Shown one piece after another: positions 8,954 through 19,212 of a stretch of DNA of 64,000 nt. The DNA comes from Paucimonas sp. (GTDB lineage: Bacteria; Pseudomonadota; Gammaproteobacteria; Pseudomonadales; Pseudomonadaceae). Both the position numbers and the translations under genes were made by a program. How positions within the stretch are numbered: position 1 is the first letter of the stretch; each line of letters starts with the position of its first letter. The stretch lies in NCBI GenBank assembly GCA_031253995.1, contig JAIRVG010000044.1, positions 1-64,000 of the forward strand, read 5' to 3'. Under the pieces are notes generated by a model. The model was not told the DNA's origin. It saw only the letters and a program-made list of their open reading frames with translations, and did no database searches.

Positions 8954-10225
8954 ATGACTGAGTCCGTTCTTGACTACATGACCCGCCTGGGTCGCGCCGC
9001 CCGCGAGGCGTCCCGCGTCATCGGCCGTGCCAGCACCGCGCAGAAGAACCGCGCGCTGCACGCTGCCGCCGACGCCCTGGACGCTGCCCGCGCCGAACTG
9101 TCCGCCGCCAACGAGCTGGACCTGGCCGCCGGCCGGGCCAACGGCCTGGAGCCGGCCATGCTCGATCGCCTGGCCCTGACCCCGGCACGCATCGACGGCA
9201 TGATCGTCGGCCTGCGCCAGGTCGCCAGTCTCCCGGACCCGGTGGGCGCGATCCGCGACATGAGCTACCGGCCGTCGGGCATCCAGGTCGGCAAGATGCG
9301 CGTGCCGCTGGGCGTGATCGGGATCATCTACGAGTCGCGGCCGAACGTGACCATCGACGCGGCCAGCCTGTGCCTGAAGTCGGGCAACGCCACCATCCTG
9401 CGCGGCGGCTCCGAGGCCATCCACTCCAACCGCGCCATCGCCGTGTGCATCCAGCGTGGCCTGGCGGAAGCCGGCCTGCCGGCATCGGTGGTCCAGGTGG
9501 TGGAAGTCACCGATCGCGAAGCCGTGGGCGCGCTGATCACCATGCCGGAGTTCGTCGACGTCATCGTCCCGCGCGGCGGCAAGGGCCTGATCGAGCGCAT
9601 CAGCCGTGACGCCCGGGTGCCGGTGATCAAGCACCTGGACGGCATCTGCCATGTCTATGTCGGCGAACACGCCGAACTGGACAAGGCCCGCCGTATCGCC
9701 TTCAACGCCAAGACCTACCGCTACGGCATCTGCGGTGCCATGGAGACCCTGCTGGTGGATTCGAGCATCGCTGCCGAATTCCTCCCGGAAATGGCCCGCC
9801 AGTTCCGCGAGAAAGGCGTCGAGCTGCGCGGTTGCGAGCGCACCCGCATGGTCATCGAGGCGGCCCCGGCCACCGAGCAAGACTGGCACACCGAATACCT
9901 GGCGGCGATCCTCTCGATCCGCATCGTCGACGGCGTCGACGCGGCGATCGAGCACATCAACCACTACGGTTCGCACCACACCGATTCCATCGTCACCGAG
10001 CACCAGGGCCTGGCCCGGCGCTTCGTCGCCGAAGTGGACTCGGCGTCGGTGATGATCAACACCCCGACCTGCTTCGCCGATGGCTTCGAGTACGGTCTGG
10101 GCGCGGAAATCGGCATTTCCACCGACAAGCTGCATGCCCGCGGCCCGGTCGGCCTGGAAGGCCTGACCTGCGAGAAGTACGTGGTCGTCGGCGACGGCCA
10201 GTTGCGTGGACAGGAGTCCTGCTGA
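8954..10225 (+). CDS. proA: Gamma-glutamyl phosphate reductase
   Basis: NADPH-dependent reduction of gamma-glutamyl phosphate to glutamate semialdehyde, the second step of proline synthesis. It has 423 residues, normal length. Seen: [27 protein letters not shown], the [11 protein letters not shown] segment, and the catalytic cysteine in [10 protein letters not shown]. The C-terminal [17 protein letters not shown] is a family hallmark. It heads the proA-nadD-rsfS-rlmH-mrdA-rodA string and ends just before the nadD start. Confidence 0.97.
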   Translation: MTESVLDYMTRLGRAAREASRVIGRASTAQKNRALHAAADALDAARAELSAANELDLAAGRANGLEPAMLDRLALTPARIDGMIVGLRQVASLPDPVGAIRDMSYRPSGIQVGKMRVPLGVIGIIYESRPNVTIDAASLCLKSGNATILRGGSEAIHSNRAIAVCIQRGLAEAGLPASVVQVVEVTDREAVGALITMPEFVDVIVPRGGKGLIERISRDARVPVIKHLDGICHVYVGEHAELDKARRIAFNAKTYRYGICGAMETLLVDSSIAAEFLPEMARQFREKGVELRGCERTRMVIEAAPATEQDWHTEYLAAILSIRIVDGVDAAIEHINHYGSHHTDSIVTEHQGLARRFVAEVDSASVMINTPTCFADGFEYGLGAEIGISTDKLHARGPVGLEGLTCEKYVVVGDGQLRGQESC

Positions 10226-10226
10226 G

Positions 10227-10880
10227 TTGAGCAAGGCCCCGGCGATCCGGCGGATCGGCATTCTTGGTGGCACGTTCGACCCCGTGCACATCGGTCACCT
10301 GCGCAGCGCGCTGGAAGTATCGGAGTTCATGGGGCTCGACGAGCTGCGCCTGCTGCCCAACGCCCGCCCGCCACACCGCGATACCCCGCAGGTGGCGGCC
10401 AGGGATCGCCTGGCCATGGTGCGTTGCGCGGTGGAGGGCGTCGAACGGCTGAGCGTGGATGACCGCGAACTGGCCCGCGACAAGCCGTCGTACACCATCG
10501 ACACCCTGGAGTCGCTGCGCGCCGAACTGGGCGCCAGCGACCAGTTGTTCCTGCTGATGGGCTGGGATGCCTTTTGCGGGTTGCCCGGCTGGCATCGCTG
10601 GGAAGAGTTGCTGAAACACTGTCACATCCTGGTGCTGCAACGCCCGGATGCCGATGTCGAACCACCAGACGAGCTGCGCAACCTGCTGGCTGCGCGCTCC
10701 GAGAGCGATCCCACCGCCATGTCCGGTCCGGCGGGGCACATTTCGTTCGTCTGGCAGACGCCGCTTTCGGTGTCCGCCACGCAGATCCGACAGCTGCTGG
10801 CCAGCGGCAAGTCGGTGAGGTTCCTGGTACCGGACGCAGTACTGGCCTATATCGAGACGCACGGTCTGTATCGTGCGTAG
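10227..10880 (+). CDS. nadD: Nicotinate-nucleotide adenylyltransferase
   Basis: Adenylates nicotinate mononucleotide to deamido-NAD in NAD synthesis. The phosphate-binding motif [15 protein letters not shown] is near the N-terminus and the second motif [11 protein letters not shown] near the C-terminus. I favour the TTG at 10227 (217 residues), because AGGAG at 10212-10216 is correctly spaced for it and it lies one base after the proA stop; a GTG at 10206 inside proA is the alternative (224 residues). Confidence 0.94.
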   Translation: MSKAPAIRRIGILGGTFDPVHIGHLRSALEVSEFMGLDELRLLPNARPPHRDTPQVAARDRLAMVRCAVEGVERLSVDDRELARDKPSYTIDTLESLRAELGASDQLFLLMGWDAFCGLPGWHRWEELLKHCHILVLQRPDADVEPPDELRNLLAARSESDPTAMSGPAGHISFVWQTPLSVSATQIRQLLASGKSVRFLVPDAVLAYIETHGLYRA

Positions 10881-10931
10881 AACGGCAGGCGCCCACGGGC
10901 GCCGCTTTCAATGAGTTGAAACGAGTTTTTT

Positions 10932-11354
10932 ATGACCAAGCAAACCATCAGCGGCGAGAAGCTGCTCGAAGTGACCAAGGCGGCCCTGGAAGATGTCAAG
11001 GCCCTGGACATCCAGGTCATCGACGTGCGCGACAAGCACAGCCTGACCGACTACATGATCATCGCCACCGGTACCTCCAACCGGCAGATCAACGCGATGG
11101 CCGAGAAGGTCCGCGAAGCGGTCAAGGCCCAAGGCGCCATGCCCCTGGGCGAAGAAGGCAAGGGCGACAGCGACTGGGTCCTGCTGGACCTGAACGACGT
11201 CATCGTCCACATGATGACCGCCGCTGCCCGCCAGTTCTACGACCTGGAGCGCCTGTGGATGGGGGCCGAGCAGAGCCGTGCCACCGACGGCAAGCACCAC
11301 AGCCCGGAAAACACCCACGAGCACTTCACCAAGCTCAACAAGGACATGGACTGA
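10932..11354 (+). CDS. rsfS: Ribosome silencing factor RsfS
   Basis: Binds ribosomal protein uL14 and blocks 50S-30S joining under starvation. It is a 140-residue Iojap/DUF143 protein with the motif KHSLTDYMIIATGTSNRQ and the GDSDWVLLDLNDVIVHMM core. The short charged C-terminal tail after residue 115 is usual in Pseudomonas. It lies 51 bases after nadD and 9 bases before rlmH, the conserved gammaproteobacterial order. Confidence 0.96.
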   Translation: MTKQTISGEKLLEVTKAALEDVKALDIQVIDVRDKHSLTDYMIIATGTSNRQINAMAEKVREAVKAQGAMPLGEEGKGDSDWVLLDLNDVIVHMMTAAARQFYDLERLWMGAEQSRATDGKHHSPENTHEHFTKLNKDMD

Positions 11355-11363
11355 GGTAGCGTC

Positions 11364-11831
11364 GTGCGTCTGCGTCTTATCGCGGTCGGCTCGCGCATGC
11401 CCAAGTGGGTCGAGGAAGGCTGGCATGAATATGCCAAGCGCCTGCCGTCGGAGCTGTCCCTGGAACTGGTGGAAATCCCCCTCAATACCCGGGGCAAGAA
11501 CGCCGATGTCGCCCGCCTGATCCGTCAGGAGGGCGAGGCCATGCTGGCGAAAGTCCAGCCAGGGGAACGGATCGTCACCCTGGAGGTCCATGGCAAGCCC
11601 TGGAGCACCGAGCAACTGGCGGTCGAGCTGGACCGCTGGCGGCTGGATTCGCGTACCGTCAACCTCATGGTCGGTGGCCCGGAAGGGCTGGCACCGGAGG
11701 TGTGTGCGCGCAGCGAGCAGCGCTGGTCGCTGTCGCCGCTGACCCTGCCGCACCCCCTGGTACGGATACTGATCGGCGAACAGATTTATCGCGCCTGGAC
11801 CGTGTTGTCCGGGCACCCTTATCACAAATAA
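11364..11831 (+). CDS. rlmH: 23S rRNA (pseudouridine1915-N3)-methyltransferase
   Basis: A SPOUT-class methyltransferase acting on pseudouridine 1915 of 23S rRNA in assembled 70S ribosomes. It has 155 residues, the usual size. The knotted SAM-binding C-terminus is evident in [12 protein letters not shown] and the segment [20 protein letters not shown]. The start is GTG at 11364, shortly after the rsfS stop. Confidence 0.97.
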   Translation: MRLRLIAVGSRMPKWVEEGWHEYAKRLPSELSLELVEIPLNTRGKNADVARLIRQEGEAMLAKVQPGERIVTLEVHGKPWSTEQLAVELDRWRLDSRTVNLMVGGPEGLAPEVCARSEQRWSLSPLTLPHPLVRILIGEQIYRAWTVLSGHPYHK

Positions 11832-11846
11832 GCCTGTAAGCCTTTC

Positions 11847-13742
11847 ATGTCTCAGCCGATCCGCCTCAAGGACCACGAGAAAGACGCCCGTCTGGTGCGT
11901 AGCCGCGTCGTGGTCGGTGCAGTGGCGATCCTCCTGCTGATCTGCGTGCTGATCGCCCGCCTGTACTACCTGCAGGTGATCCAGTACGAGTACCACTCCA
12001 CGCTGTCGGAGAACAACCGGGTGCACGTGCAGCCGATCCCGCCGACCCGTGGCCTGATCTTCGACCGCAACGGCGTGATCATCGCCGACAACCGGCCCAG
12101 CTTCAGCCTGAGCATGACCCGCGAGCGCTCCGGCGACTGGCAGCATGTGCTCGACGTGATCGTCGAGGTGCTGGAACTGACCCCGGATGACCGCGCGCTG
12201 TTCGAAAAACGCATGAAACAGGGGCGCCGGCCGTTCGAGCCGGTGCCGATCCTGTTCGAGCTGAGCGAGGAACAGATCGCCCGGATCGCGGTGAACCAGT
12301 TCCGCCTGCCCGGGGTGGAAGTGGTGGCGCAACTGGTGCGGCACTATCCGCAGGGCACGCATTTCGCCCATTCGGTCGGCTATGTCGGACGAATCAACGA
12401 GAAAGAGCTGAAGGCCCTCGACCCGGTCAACTACAGCGGCACCCACCATATCGGCAAGACCGGCATCGAGCGCTTCTACGAGCCCGAGCTGCACGGCCAG
12501 GTGGGCTACGAGGAAGTCGAGACCAACGCCCGCGGTCGCGTGCTGCGTGTGCTCAAGCGCACCGACCCGATTCCCGGCAAGGACATCGTCCTGAGCCTCG
12601 ACATCAAGCTGCAGGAAGCCGCCGAGCAAGCACTGGGCGGGCGCCGTGGCGCCATCGTCGCCCTCGACCCGCGCACCGGCGAAGTCCTGGCGATGGTCAG
12701 CCAGCCAAGCTTCGACCCCAACCTGTTCGTCACCGGCATCAGCTTCAAGGCCTATGCCGAGCTGCGCGATTCCATCGACCGGCCGCTGTTCAACCGCGTC
12801 CTGCGCGGCCTGTACCCGCCGGGCTCGACCATCAAGCCGGCCGTGGCCATCGCCGGCCTGGACTCCCAGGTGGTGACGGCGGCTACGCGGGTGTTCGACC
12901 CGGGGTACTACCAGCTTCCCAACTACGATCACAAATACCGCAACTGGAACCGCACCGGTGACGGCTGGGTCGACCTCGACACGGCGATCATGCGTTCCAA
13001 CGACACCTATTTCTACGACCTCGCGCACAAGATGGGCATCGACCGGCTGTCGAGCTACATGAACCGCTTCGGCATCGGGCAGAAGGTCGCCCTCGACATG
13101 TTCGAGGAATCGCCGGGGCTGATGCCGTCCCGCGAATGGAAACGCGCTACCCGGCGCCAGGCCTGGTTCCCCGGCGAGACCCTGATCCTCGGGATCGGCC
13201 AGGGCTACATGCAGGCCACGCCGCTGCAACTGGCCCAGGCCACCGCGCTGATCGCGGCCAAGGGCAAGTGGAACCGTCCGCACCTGGCCAAGACCATCGA
13301 AGGCCAGCCGCCGGTGGACCCGAACCCGATGGAAGACATCGTCCTGCGCGACAAGTCCGACTGGGCCAAGGTCACCCACGGCATGGAGCAGGTGATGCAT
13401 GGCGCCCGCGGTACCGCGCGCAAGGCCGCCATCGGCGCCCAGTACCGCATCGCCGGCAAGAGCGGCACGGCCCAGGTGGTGGCGATCAAGCAGGGCGAGA
13501 AGTACGACCGCAACAAGGTCCAGGAGCGCCACCGCGACCACGCCCTGTTCGTTGGCTTCGCCCCGGCCGAGGATCCGCGCATCGTGATCTCGGTCATGGT
13601 CGAGAACGGTGAGTCCGGTTCCGGCGTGGCCGCGCCGGTGCTGCGCCAGGTGATGGACGCCTGGCTGCTCGACGAAAACGGCCATCTCAAGTCCGAAAAC
13701 GCGGCCCCCGTTGAAACCGTTGCCCAGGAACCGGCCCAGTGA
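11847..13742 (+). CDS. mrdA: Penicillin-binding protein 2 (elongation transpeptidase)
   Basis: Class B transpeptidase of the rod-shape elongation machinery, working with RodA. It has 631 residues: a short cytoplasmic N-terminus, one membrane helix (about residues 22-42), a pedestal domain and a C-terminal transpeptidase domain. Catalytic motifs seen: the Ser-x-x-Lys box in PPGSTIKPAVA, SND in MRSNDTYFYDLA, and KSGTAQ. The stop overlaps the rodA start by four bases. Confidence 0.97.
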   Translation: MSQPIRLKDHEKDARLVRSRVVVGAVAILLLICVLIARLYYLQVIQYEYHSTLSENNRVHVQPIPPTRGLIFDRNGVIIADNRPSFSLSMTRERSGDWQHVLDVIVEVLELTPDDRALFEKRMKQGRRPFEPVPILFELSEEQIARIAVNQFRLPGVEVVAQLVRHYPQGTHFAHSVGYVGRINEKELKALDPVNYSGTHHIGKTGIERFYEPELHGQVGYEEVETNARGRVLRVLKRTDPIPGKDIVLSLDIKLQEAAEQALGGRRGAIVALDPRTGEVLAMVSQPSFDPNLFVTGISFKAYAELRDSIDRPLFNRVLRGLYPPGSTIKPAVAIAGLDSQVVTAATRVFDPGYYQLPNYDHKYRNWNRTGDGWVDLDTAIMRSNDTYFYDLAHKMGIDRLSSYMNRFGIGQKVALDMFEESPGLMPSREWKRATRRQAWFPGETLILGIGQGYMQATPLQLAQATALIAAKGKWNRPHLAKTIEGQPPVDPNPMEDIVLRDKSDWAKVTHGMEQVMHGARGTARKAAIGAQYRIAGKSGTAQVVAIKQGEKYDRNKVQERHRDHALFVGFAPAEDPRIVISVMVENGESGSGVAAPVLRQVMDAWLLDENGHLKSENAAPVETVAQEPAQ

Positions 13743-14884
13743 AGAGTAATTTCGACCGCATGCTCTCCAGCGAGGACGTGATGCGCCGCCGCGCCAGCTT
13801 CCTGCAGCGCATCCACATCGACGGTCCCCTGCTGATCCTCCTGCTGACCCTGGCGGCCGGCAGCCTGTTCGTCCTCTATTCGGCCAGTGGCAAGAACTGG
13901 GACCTGCTGCTCAAGCAGGCCTCGTCGTTCGGCATCGGCCTGGTCTCGATGTTCGTCATCGCCCAGCTGGAGCCGCGCTTCATGGCGCGCTGGGTGCCGC
14001 TGGCCTACGTGGTCGGGGTGATGCTGCTGGTGGTGGTGGACATCATGGGCCACAACGCCATGGGCGCGACGCGCTGGATCAACATTCCCGGGGTGATCCG
14101 CTTCCAGCCCTCGGAATTCCTCAAGATCATCATGCCGGCGACCATCGCCTGGTACCTGTCCAAGCGCACCCTGCCGCCGCACCTCAAGCACGTGATGATC
14201 AGCCTGGTGCTGATCGGCATACCGTTCATCCTCATCGTCCGCCAGCCGGACCTGGGCACCGCGCTGCTGATCCTCGCCTCCGGCGCCTTCGTGCTGTTCA
14301 TGGGCGGCCTGCGCTGGCGCTGGATCCTCAGCGTGCTGGCGGCGGCGGTGCCGGTGGCGGTGGCGATGTGGTTCTTCGTCATGCACGACTACCAGAAGCA
14401 GCGGGTACTGACCTTCCTCGACCCGGAAAGCGACCCGCTGGGCACCGGCTGGAACATCATCCAGTCGAAGGCGGCCATCGGCTCCGGCGGCGTGTTCGGC
14501 AAGGGCTGGCTGCTGGGCACCCAGTCGCACCTGGACTTCCTGCCGGAAAGCCACACCGACTTCATCATCGCCGTGCTCGGCGAAGAATTCGGCCTGGTGG
14601 GCATCTGCGCGCTGCTGCTGATCTATCTGCTGCTGATCGGCCGCGGCCTGGTCATCACCGCCCAGGCCCAGACCCTGTTCGGCAAGCTGCTGGCCGGCAG
14701 CCTGACCATGACCTTCTTTGTCTACGTCTTCGTCAATATCGGCATGGTCAGCGGGCTGCTGCCCGTGGTGGGCGTGCCGCTGCCCTTCATTAGTTATGGT
14801 GGAACTTCGCTGGTGACGCTGCTGTCAGCGTTTGGCGTTCTCATGTCGATCCATACCCACCGCAAGTGGATCGCGCAGGTTTGA
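13739..14884 (+). CDS. rodA: Rod shape-determining protein RodA (SEDS glycosyltransferase)
   Basis: SEDS-family peptidoglycan polymerase partnered with PBP2. It is a 381-residue polytopic protein with the family signatures RWINIPGVIRFQPSE, the LPESHTDFIIAVLGEEFG loop carrying the catalytic aspartate region, and VPLPFISYGGTS near the C-terminus. The start is GTG at 13739, overlapping the mrdA stop; a later ATG (codon 8) is possible. Confidence 0.96.
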   Translation: MKSNFDRMLSSEDVMRRRASFLQRIHIDGPLLILLLTLAAGSLFVLYSASGKNWDLLLKQASSFGIGLVSMFVIAQLEPRFMARWVPLAYVVGVMLLVVVDIMGHNAMGATRWINIPGVIRFQPSEFLKIIMPATIAWYLSKRTLPPHLKHVMISLVLIGIPFILIVRQPDLGTALLILASGAFVLFMGGLRWRWILSVLAAAVPVAVAMWFFVMHDYQKQRVLTFLDPESDPLGTGWNIIQSKAAIGSGGVFGKGWLLGTQSHLDFLPESHTDFIIAVLGEEFGLVGICALLLIYLLLIGRGLVITAQAQTLFGKLLAGSLTMTFFVYVFVNIGMVSGLLPVVGVPLPFISYGGTSLVTLLSAFGVLMSIHTHRKWIAQV

Positions 14885-14901
14885 GCAAGGTGAATGACTT
14901 G

Positions 14902-15912
14902 ATGCAAGCAATACGGGGCTGGATGGCCCGTTGTGTACCACTGGCGGGCCTCGTCGGTCTGCTGGGGGGCGCGCAGCAGGCCAGTGCCGGCGACTACGAA
15001 GGATCGCCACAGGTTGCCGAATTCGTCGGCGAGATGACCCGCGACTACGGCTTCGCTGGCGAACAGCTGATGGGCGTGTTCCGCGAGGCGCAACGCAAGC
15101 AGGCGATCCTCGATGCGATTTCCCGTCCGGCGGAGCGGGTCAAGCCGTGGAAGGAATACCGCCCTATGTTCCTCACCGACGCCCGGGTCGCCCGTGGCGT
15201 CGACTTCTGGCGCCAGCATGAGGCCACCCTGGCCCGCGCCGAACAGGAGTACGGCGTGCCGGCCCAGGTGATCGTATCGATCATCGGCGTCGAGACCTTC
15301 TTCGGCCGCAACACCGGCAACTACCGGGTGATCGACGCGCTGTCGACCCTGGCCTTCGATTACCCGCCGCGGGCGCCGTTCTTCCGCAAGGAACTGCGCG
15401 AGTTCCTCCTGCTGTCCCGCGAGGAGCAGGTCGACCCGATGACCCTGAAAGGCTCCTATGCCGGTGCCATGGGCCTGCCGCAGTTCATGCCGAGCAGCTT
15501 CCGCGCCTACGCCGTGGACTTCGATGGCGACGGCCATATCAATATCTGGAACAACCCCGACGACGCCATTGGCAGCGTCGCCAGCTACTTCAAGCGCCAC
15601 GGCTGGGTGGCGGGCGAGCCGGTGGTGAGCCGTGCCATGGTCCGCGGCGAGCGGGTCGACGAGGGCCTGAGCCCGGGCATCGAGCCGGTAAAGACCGTCG
15701 GGGAGTTGCAGGCGCTGGGCTGGTCGAGTCATGATGCGCTGCGCGATGATCTGCCGGTCACCGCTTTCCGGCTCGAAGGCGACACTGGCCCCGAATACTG
15801 GCTGGGGCTGAAGAACTTCTATGCGATCACTCGCTACAACCGCAGCGTGATGTACGCCATGGCGGTACATCAACTTTCCGACCTGCTGGTTCAGGCAAGG
15901 GGCGCCCGGTAA
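14902..15912 (+). CDS. mltB: Lytic murein transglycosylase B
   Basis: Cleaves murein glycan strands to form 1,6-anhydro-muramyl ends. The predicted mature domain carries the catalytic glutamate in VSIIGVETFFGRNTGNYRV, then GSYAGAMGLPQFMPSS and the FDGDGHINIWNNPDDAIGS metal-binding loop. The start at 14902 (336 residues) gives a clean signal peptide ending near GGAQQASAGD, with AAGGTG upstream; a longer reading begins at 14866 inside rodA. No lipobox cysteine is seen, so this copy is probably periplasmic. Confidence 0.93.
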   Translation: MQAIRGWMARCVPLAGLVGLLGGAQQASAGDYEGSPQVAEFVGEMTRDYGFAGEQLMGVFREAQRKQAILDAISRPAERVKPWKEYRPMFLTDARVARGVDFWRQHEATLARAEQEYGVPAQVIVSIIGVETFFGRNTGNYRVIDALSTLAFDYPPRAPFFRKELREFLLLSREEQVDPMTLKGSYAGAMGLPQFMPSSFRAYAVDFDGDGHINIWNNPDDAIGSVASYFKRHGWVAGEPVVSRAMVRGERVDEGLSPGIEPVKTVGELQALGWSSHDALRDDLPVTAFRLEGDTGPEYWLGLKNFYAITRYNRSVMYAMAVHQLSDLLVQARGAR

Positions 15913-16910
15913 TGCGCGTACTGTTTTCCGCTTCATCCCTCAAGCTGCTGAGCTGCATGGTCGTCGGCGCGTTGCTGGTCAGCTGTTCTTCCAGCCGGCC
16001 GACCTCGCAAGGCAGCGGCAACATCGTCCGCTCCAAGCCCGGCCTGGACATCAACCGGGCCCACAAGGACGGCGCACCCTGGTGGGACGTCGACGTGTCG
16101 AAGATCCCCGACGCCACCCCGACCGTGCATACCGGCAACTACAAGGCCAACCCGTACACGGTGCTGGGCAAGACCTACTACCCCATCCCCGACTCGCGCA
16201 ACTATGTCGCCGAGGGCACCGCGTCGTGGTACGGCACCAAGTTCCACGGGCAGAACACCGCCAACGGCGAGGTCTATGACCTCTACGGCATGAGCGCGGC
16301 GCACAAGACCCTGCCGCTGCCGGCCTACGTCAAGGTGACCAACCTGGACAACCAGCGCAGCGTGATCCTGCGGGTCAACGACCGTGGCCCGTTCTATTCC
16401 GACCGCATCATCGACCTCTCCTACGCCGCGGCGAAGAAGCTCGGCTATGCCGAAACCGGCACCGCCCGGGTTCGCGTCGAAGGCATCGATCCACAGCAAT
16501 GGTGGGCCCAGCGCGGTCGCCAGGCGCCGCTGGTCCTGGACCAGCCGCAAGTGGCGCAGACCCGCCCGATCCCGGCCAGCACCGGCACCGTCGAGCAATG
16601 GACGCCACCACCGCAGCAGCATGCCGCCGCAGTCCTGCCAGTGCAGGTCGCCAGCAACAACCTGGCGACGGCCAACGGCACCTACCTGCAGGTCGGCGCA
16701 TTCGCCAACCCTGACGCCGCGGAGTTGCTACGCTCCAAACTGAGCGGCATGGTCAGTGCGCCGGTCTTCATCAGTTCCATCGTGCGTAACCAGCAGACCC
16801 TGCACCGGGTCCGCATGGGACCGATCCGCAGCCAGGGAGAGGTCCAGCAGATGCAGGACAGCGTGCGCCTGGCCAACCTGGGACAGGCCAAAGTAGTCAC
16901 GGCAGACTGA
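15912..16910 (+). CDS. rlpA: Septal ring lytic transglycosylase RlpA (lipoprotein)
   Basis: Outer-membrane lipoprotein that in Pseudomonas cleaves naked, stem-peptide-free glycan strands. It has 332 residues. The lipobox is LLVSC with the cysteine at residue 25. The double-psi beta-barrel domain has ASWYGTKFHGQNTANGE and RVNDRGPFYSDRIIDLS. The C-terminal SPOR domain (from about residue 255, TYLQVGAFANPDAA) targets division sites. The gene overlaps the mltB stop by one base, so the two hydrolases are probably made together. Confidence 0.96.
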   Translation: MRVLFSASSLKLLSCMVVGALLVSCSSSRPTSQGSGNIVRSKPGLDINRAHKDGAPWWDVDVSKIPDATPTVHTGNYKANPYTVLGKTYYPIPDSRNYVAEGTASWYGTKFHGQNTANGEVYDLYGMSAAHKTLPLPAYVKVTNLDNQRSVILRVNDRGPFYSDRIIDLSYAAAKKLGYAETGTARVRVEGIDPQQWWAQRGRQAPLVLDQPQVAQTRPIPASTGTVEQWTPPPQQHAAAVLPVQVASNNLATANGTYLQVGAFANPDAAELLRSKLSGMVSAPVFISSIVRNQQTLHRVRMGPIRSQGEVQQMQDSVRLANLGQAKVVTAD

Positions 16911-17004
16911 CCGGGGGGACTGGTCGGTTTGTCATGCAACCGGGCCGAACAGCCATGTACAATGGCCGTTTTGCTCGCAGGCGCGACCTTTTGTCGCAAC
17001 GCCT

Positions 17005-17029
17005 TATAGTTTTGCCCCGTTTTGGGGCA
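17005..17029 (+). promoter_or_regulatory. Probable dacA promoter -10 and leader hairpin
   Basis: A TATAGT hexamer at 17005-17010 is followed directly by the perfect small dyad TGCCCC-GTTTT-GGGGCA at 17013-17029, 28 bases before the dacA start. No convincing -35 hexamer is seen at the right distance. The hairpin would sit at the very 5' end of the transcript. Confidence 0.35.
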
Positions 17030-17057
17030 TGAGCCCATTAGCCATTTCGAGAGACGG

Positions 17058-18218
17058 ATGAACATCACCACCTTTGCCAAACGCCTTTGCCTGCTCGTTC
17101 CGCTGCTGATCGCTCCTTCCGCCTTCGCGGCGGAGCAGATGATGCCGTCGCCGCCGCAACTGGCAGCCAAGTCCTACGTGCTCATGGAAGCCTCCAGCGG
17201 TAACGTCCTGGTGGAGAACAATGGCGACCAGCGTCTGCCTCCGGCGAGCCTGACCAAGCTGATGACCGCCTACATCGCGACCCTGGAAATCCGTCGCGGC
17301 CAGATCGGCGAGAACGATCCGGTGACCGTCAGTGAAAACGCCTGGCGTACCGGCGGTTCGCGGATGTTCATCAAGGTCGGCACCCAGGTCAGCGTCAGCG
17401 ACCTGCTGCACGGCATCATCATCCAGTCGGGCAACGACGCCAGCGTCGCGGTGGCCGAGCACATCGCCGGCAGCGAAGACGCCTTCGCCGACATGATGAA
17501 CAAGACCGCCGGCGACCTGGGCATGAGCAACAGCCACTTCATGAACCCGACCGGCCTGCCGAACCCGGAGCACTACTCCTCGGCCCACGACATGGCCGTG
17601 CTGGCTCGCGCGATCATCCACGAAGACCCGGCCCACTACGCGATCTACTCGCAGAAGGAATTCTTCTGGAACAACATCAAGCAGCCCAACCGCAACCTGC
17701 TGCTGTGGCGTGACAAGACCGTCGACGGCCTGAAGACCGGTCACACCGACGAAGCCGGCTACTGCATGGTGTCGTCTGCCGTGCGTGACGGCATGCGCCT
17801 GATCGCCGTGGTCTTCGGTACCAACAGCGAGCAGTCCCGCGCCGCCGAGACCCAGAAGCTGCTGACCTACGGTTTCCGCTTCTTCGAAACCCAGACCTTC
17901 TACCAGAAGGGCACCGAGCTGGCCCAGGCCCCGGTATGGAAAGGCACCACCAGCCAGGTGAAAGCCGGCCTGGCCGAAGACCTGACCATGACTTTGCCTA
18001 AAGGCCAATTGAAGAAACTGGCCGCGAGCATGACCATGAACCCGCAACTGATGGCGCCGATCGCCAAAGGTGACGTGATCGGTAAAGTCGAAGTCAAACT
18101 GGACGACAACGTGGTTCACAGCGCCGATCTCATCGCGCTGGACGCGGTCGAGGAAGGTGGTTTCTTCCGTCGGGTGTGGGATAGCATCCGTCTGTTCTTC
18201 TACGGTTTGTTCAACTGA
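17058..18218 (+). CDS. dacA: D-alanyl-D-alanine carboxypeptidase (PBP5/6 type)
   Basis: Trims the terminal D-Ala from murein pentapeptides. It has 386 residues from ATG 17058; an upstream in-frame ATG at 17022 would add 12 residues before an otherwise standard signal peptide ending APSAFA. Active-site motifs: ASLTKLM (Ser-x-x-Lys), QSGNDAS (SGN) and LKTGHTD (KTG). The C-terminal end, RVWDSIRLFFYGLFN, is the amphipathic helix that anchors this family to the inner membrane. Confidence 0.95.
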   Translation: MNITTFAKRLCLLVPLLIAPSAFAAEQMMPSPPQLAAKSYVLMEASSGNVLVENNGDQRLPPASLTKLMTAYIATLEIRRGQIGENDPVTVSENAWRTGGSRMFIKVGTQVSVSDLLHGIIIQSGNDASVAVAEHIAGSEDAFADMMNKTAGDLGMSNSHFMNPTGLPNPEHYSSAHDMAVLARAIIHEDPAHYAIYSQKEFFWNNIKQPNRNLLLWRDKTVDGLKTGHTDEAGYCMVSSAVRDGMRLIAVVFGTNSEQSRAAETQKLLTYGFRFFETQTFYQKGTELAQAPVWKGTTSQVKAGLAEDLTMTLPKGQLKKLAASMTMNPQLMAPIAKGDVIGKVEVKLDDNVVHSADLIALDAVEEGGFFRRVWDSIRLFFYGLFN

Positions 18219-18232
18219 TATCGTGACCTGCA

Positions 18233-18258
18233 CGCCCCTGTCATCCGCAGGGGCGTTG
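18233..18258 (+). terminator. Possible weak terminator after dacA
   Basis: The dyad CGCCCCTG (18233-18240), a 7-base loop and CAGGGGCG (18248-18255) are followed by TTGTTG rather than a run of T. It may only partly stop transcription before ybeD. Confidence 0.4.
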
Positions 18259-18290
18259 TTGCTGCCACGGCTTACGAGGCCGTTTCCGCC

Positions 18291-18563
18291 ATGAGCGATG
18301 ACGTCAAAGCGCCAAAAATCGAATTTCCCTGCCCGGACTACGCCATCAAGGTGATTGGCGACACCGTGGTCAACTTCAAGGACACCGTGGTCGAGATCCT
18401 GAGCAAGTACGCCAAGGTCGACATGAAGACCCTGGCCGAGCGCCAGAGCAGCACCGGCAAGTACACCACCGTTCAGCTGCACATCGAAGCCACCAGCGAA
18501 GACCAGTTGCGCGACATCAACAGTGCCCTGCGCGCGACCGGTTTCGTGCACATGGTGCTTTGA
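18291..18563 (+). CDS. YbeD family (DUF493) protein
   Basis: A 90-residue ferredoxin-fold protein of the YbeD/DUF493 family, often next to lipB; proposed as a lipoate-linked regulator, but its function is not settled. The family segments [13 protein letters not shown] and the C-terminal [15 protein letters not shown] are present. The stop overlaps the lipB start (TGATG). Confidence 0.92.
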   Translation: MSDDVKAPKIEFPCPDYAIKVIGDTVVNFKDTVVEILSKYAKVDMKTLAERQSSTGKYTTVQLHIEATSEDQLRDINSALRATGFVHMVL

Positions 18564-19210
18564 TGTCCACGATCCTCGGCTTCCGCGATCTCGGCCTGCT
18601 GCCCTACGAACCGGTGCTCGAAGCGATGCGCCGGTTCACCGACCAGCGCAAGCCGGGCGACGGCGACGAGATCTGGCTGGTGGAACATCCGCCGGTGTTC
18701 ACCCAGGGCCAGGCCGGCAAGGCCGAGCACCTGCTGGTGCCGGGGGAGATCCCGGTGGTGCAGACCGATCGCGGCGGCCAGGTGACCTACCACGGCCCCG
18801 GCCAGTTGATCGCCTACCTGATGCTGGACGTGCGTCGTCGTGGTTTCGGCGTGCGCGACCTGGTGACGCGCATCGAGCGTGCCCTGGTCGAGCTGCTCGC
18901 CAGCTATGGCGTGGAAGCGGCGGCCAAGCCCGACGCGCCGGGCGTCTATGTCGACGGAGCGAAGATCGCCTCCCTCGGCCTGCGGATTCGCAATGGCTGT
19001 TCCTTCCACGGCCTTGCCCTGAATGTGGACATGGACCTTGCGCCATTCCGCCGAATCAACCCCTGCGGGTATGCGGGGCTGGCCATGACCCAGCTGCGCG
19101 ACCAGGCCGGGCCTATCGAACTCCCCGAGGTAAGGGCAAGGCTGCGCGGACAGCTGGTCAAGCACCTCGATTATGCTGAGCAGACGACCCTTGCGGGCGG
19201 AATCGACTGA
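18563..19210 (+). CDS. lipB: Octanoyl-[ACP]:protein N-octanoyltransferase
   Basis: Moves octanoate from acyl carrier protein to lipoyl domains, the first step of endogenous lipoylation. It has 215 residues. Motifs: [16 protein letters not shown], the catalytic lysine in [20 protein letters not shown] and the catalytic cysteine in [16 protein letters not shown] 18563 is chosen over the TTG one codon earlier because it overlaps the ybeD stop. It is followed after two bases by lipA. Confidence 0.96.
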   Translation: MSTILGFRDLGLLPYEPVLEAMRRFTDQRKPGDGDEIWLVEHPPVFTQGQAGKAEHLLVPGEIPVVQTDRGGQVTYHGPGQLIAYLMLDVRRRGFGVRDLVTRIERALVELLASYGVEAAAKPDAPGVYVDGAKIASLGLRIRNGCSFHGLALNVDMDLAPFRRINPCGYAGLAMTQLRDQAGPIELPEVRARLRGQLVKHLDYAEQTTLAGGID

Positions 19211-19212
19211 AT

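Noticed and set aside
10908..13685. A 925-codon open frame opposite rsfS-rlmH-mrdA
   Set aside because: It runs antisense across three clear genes, and its product is low-complexity.
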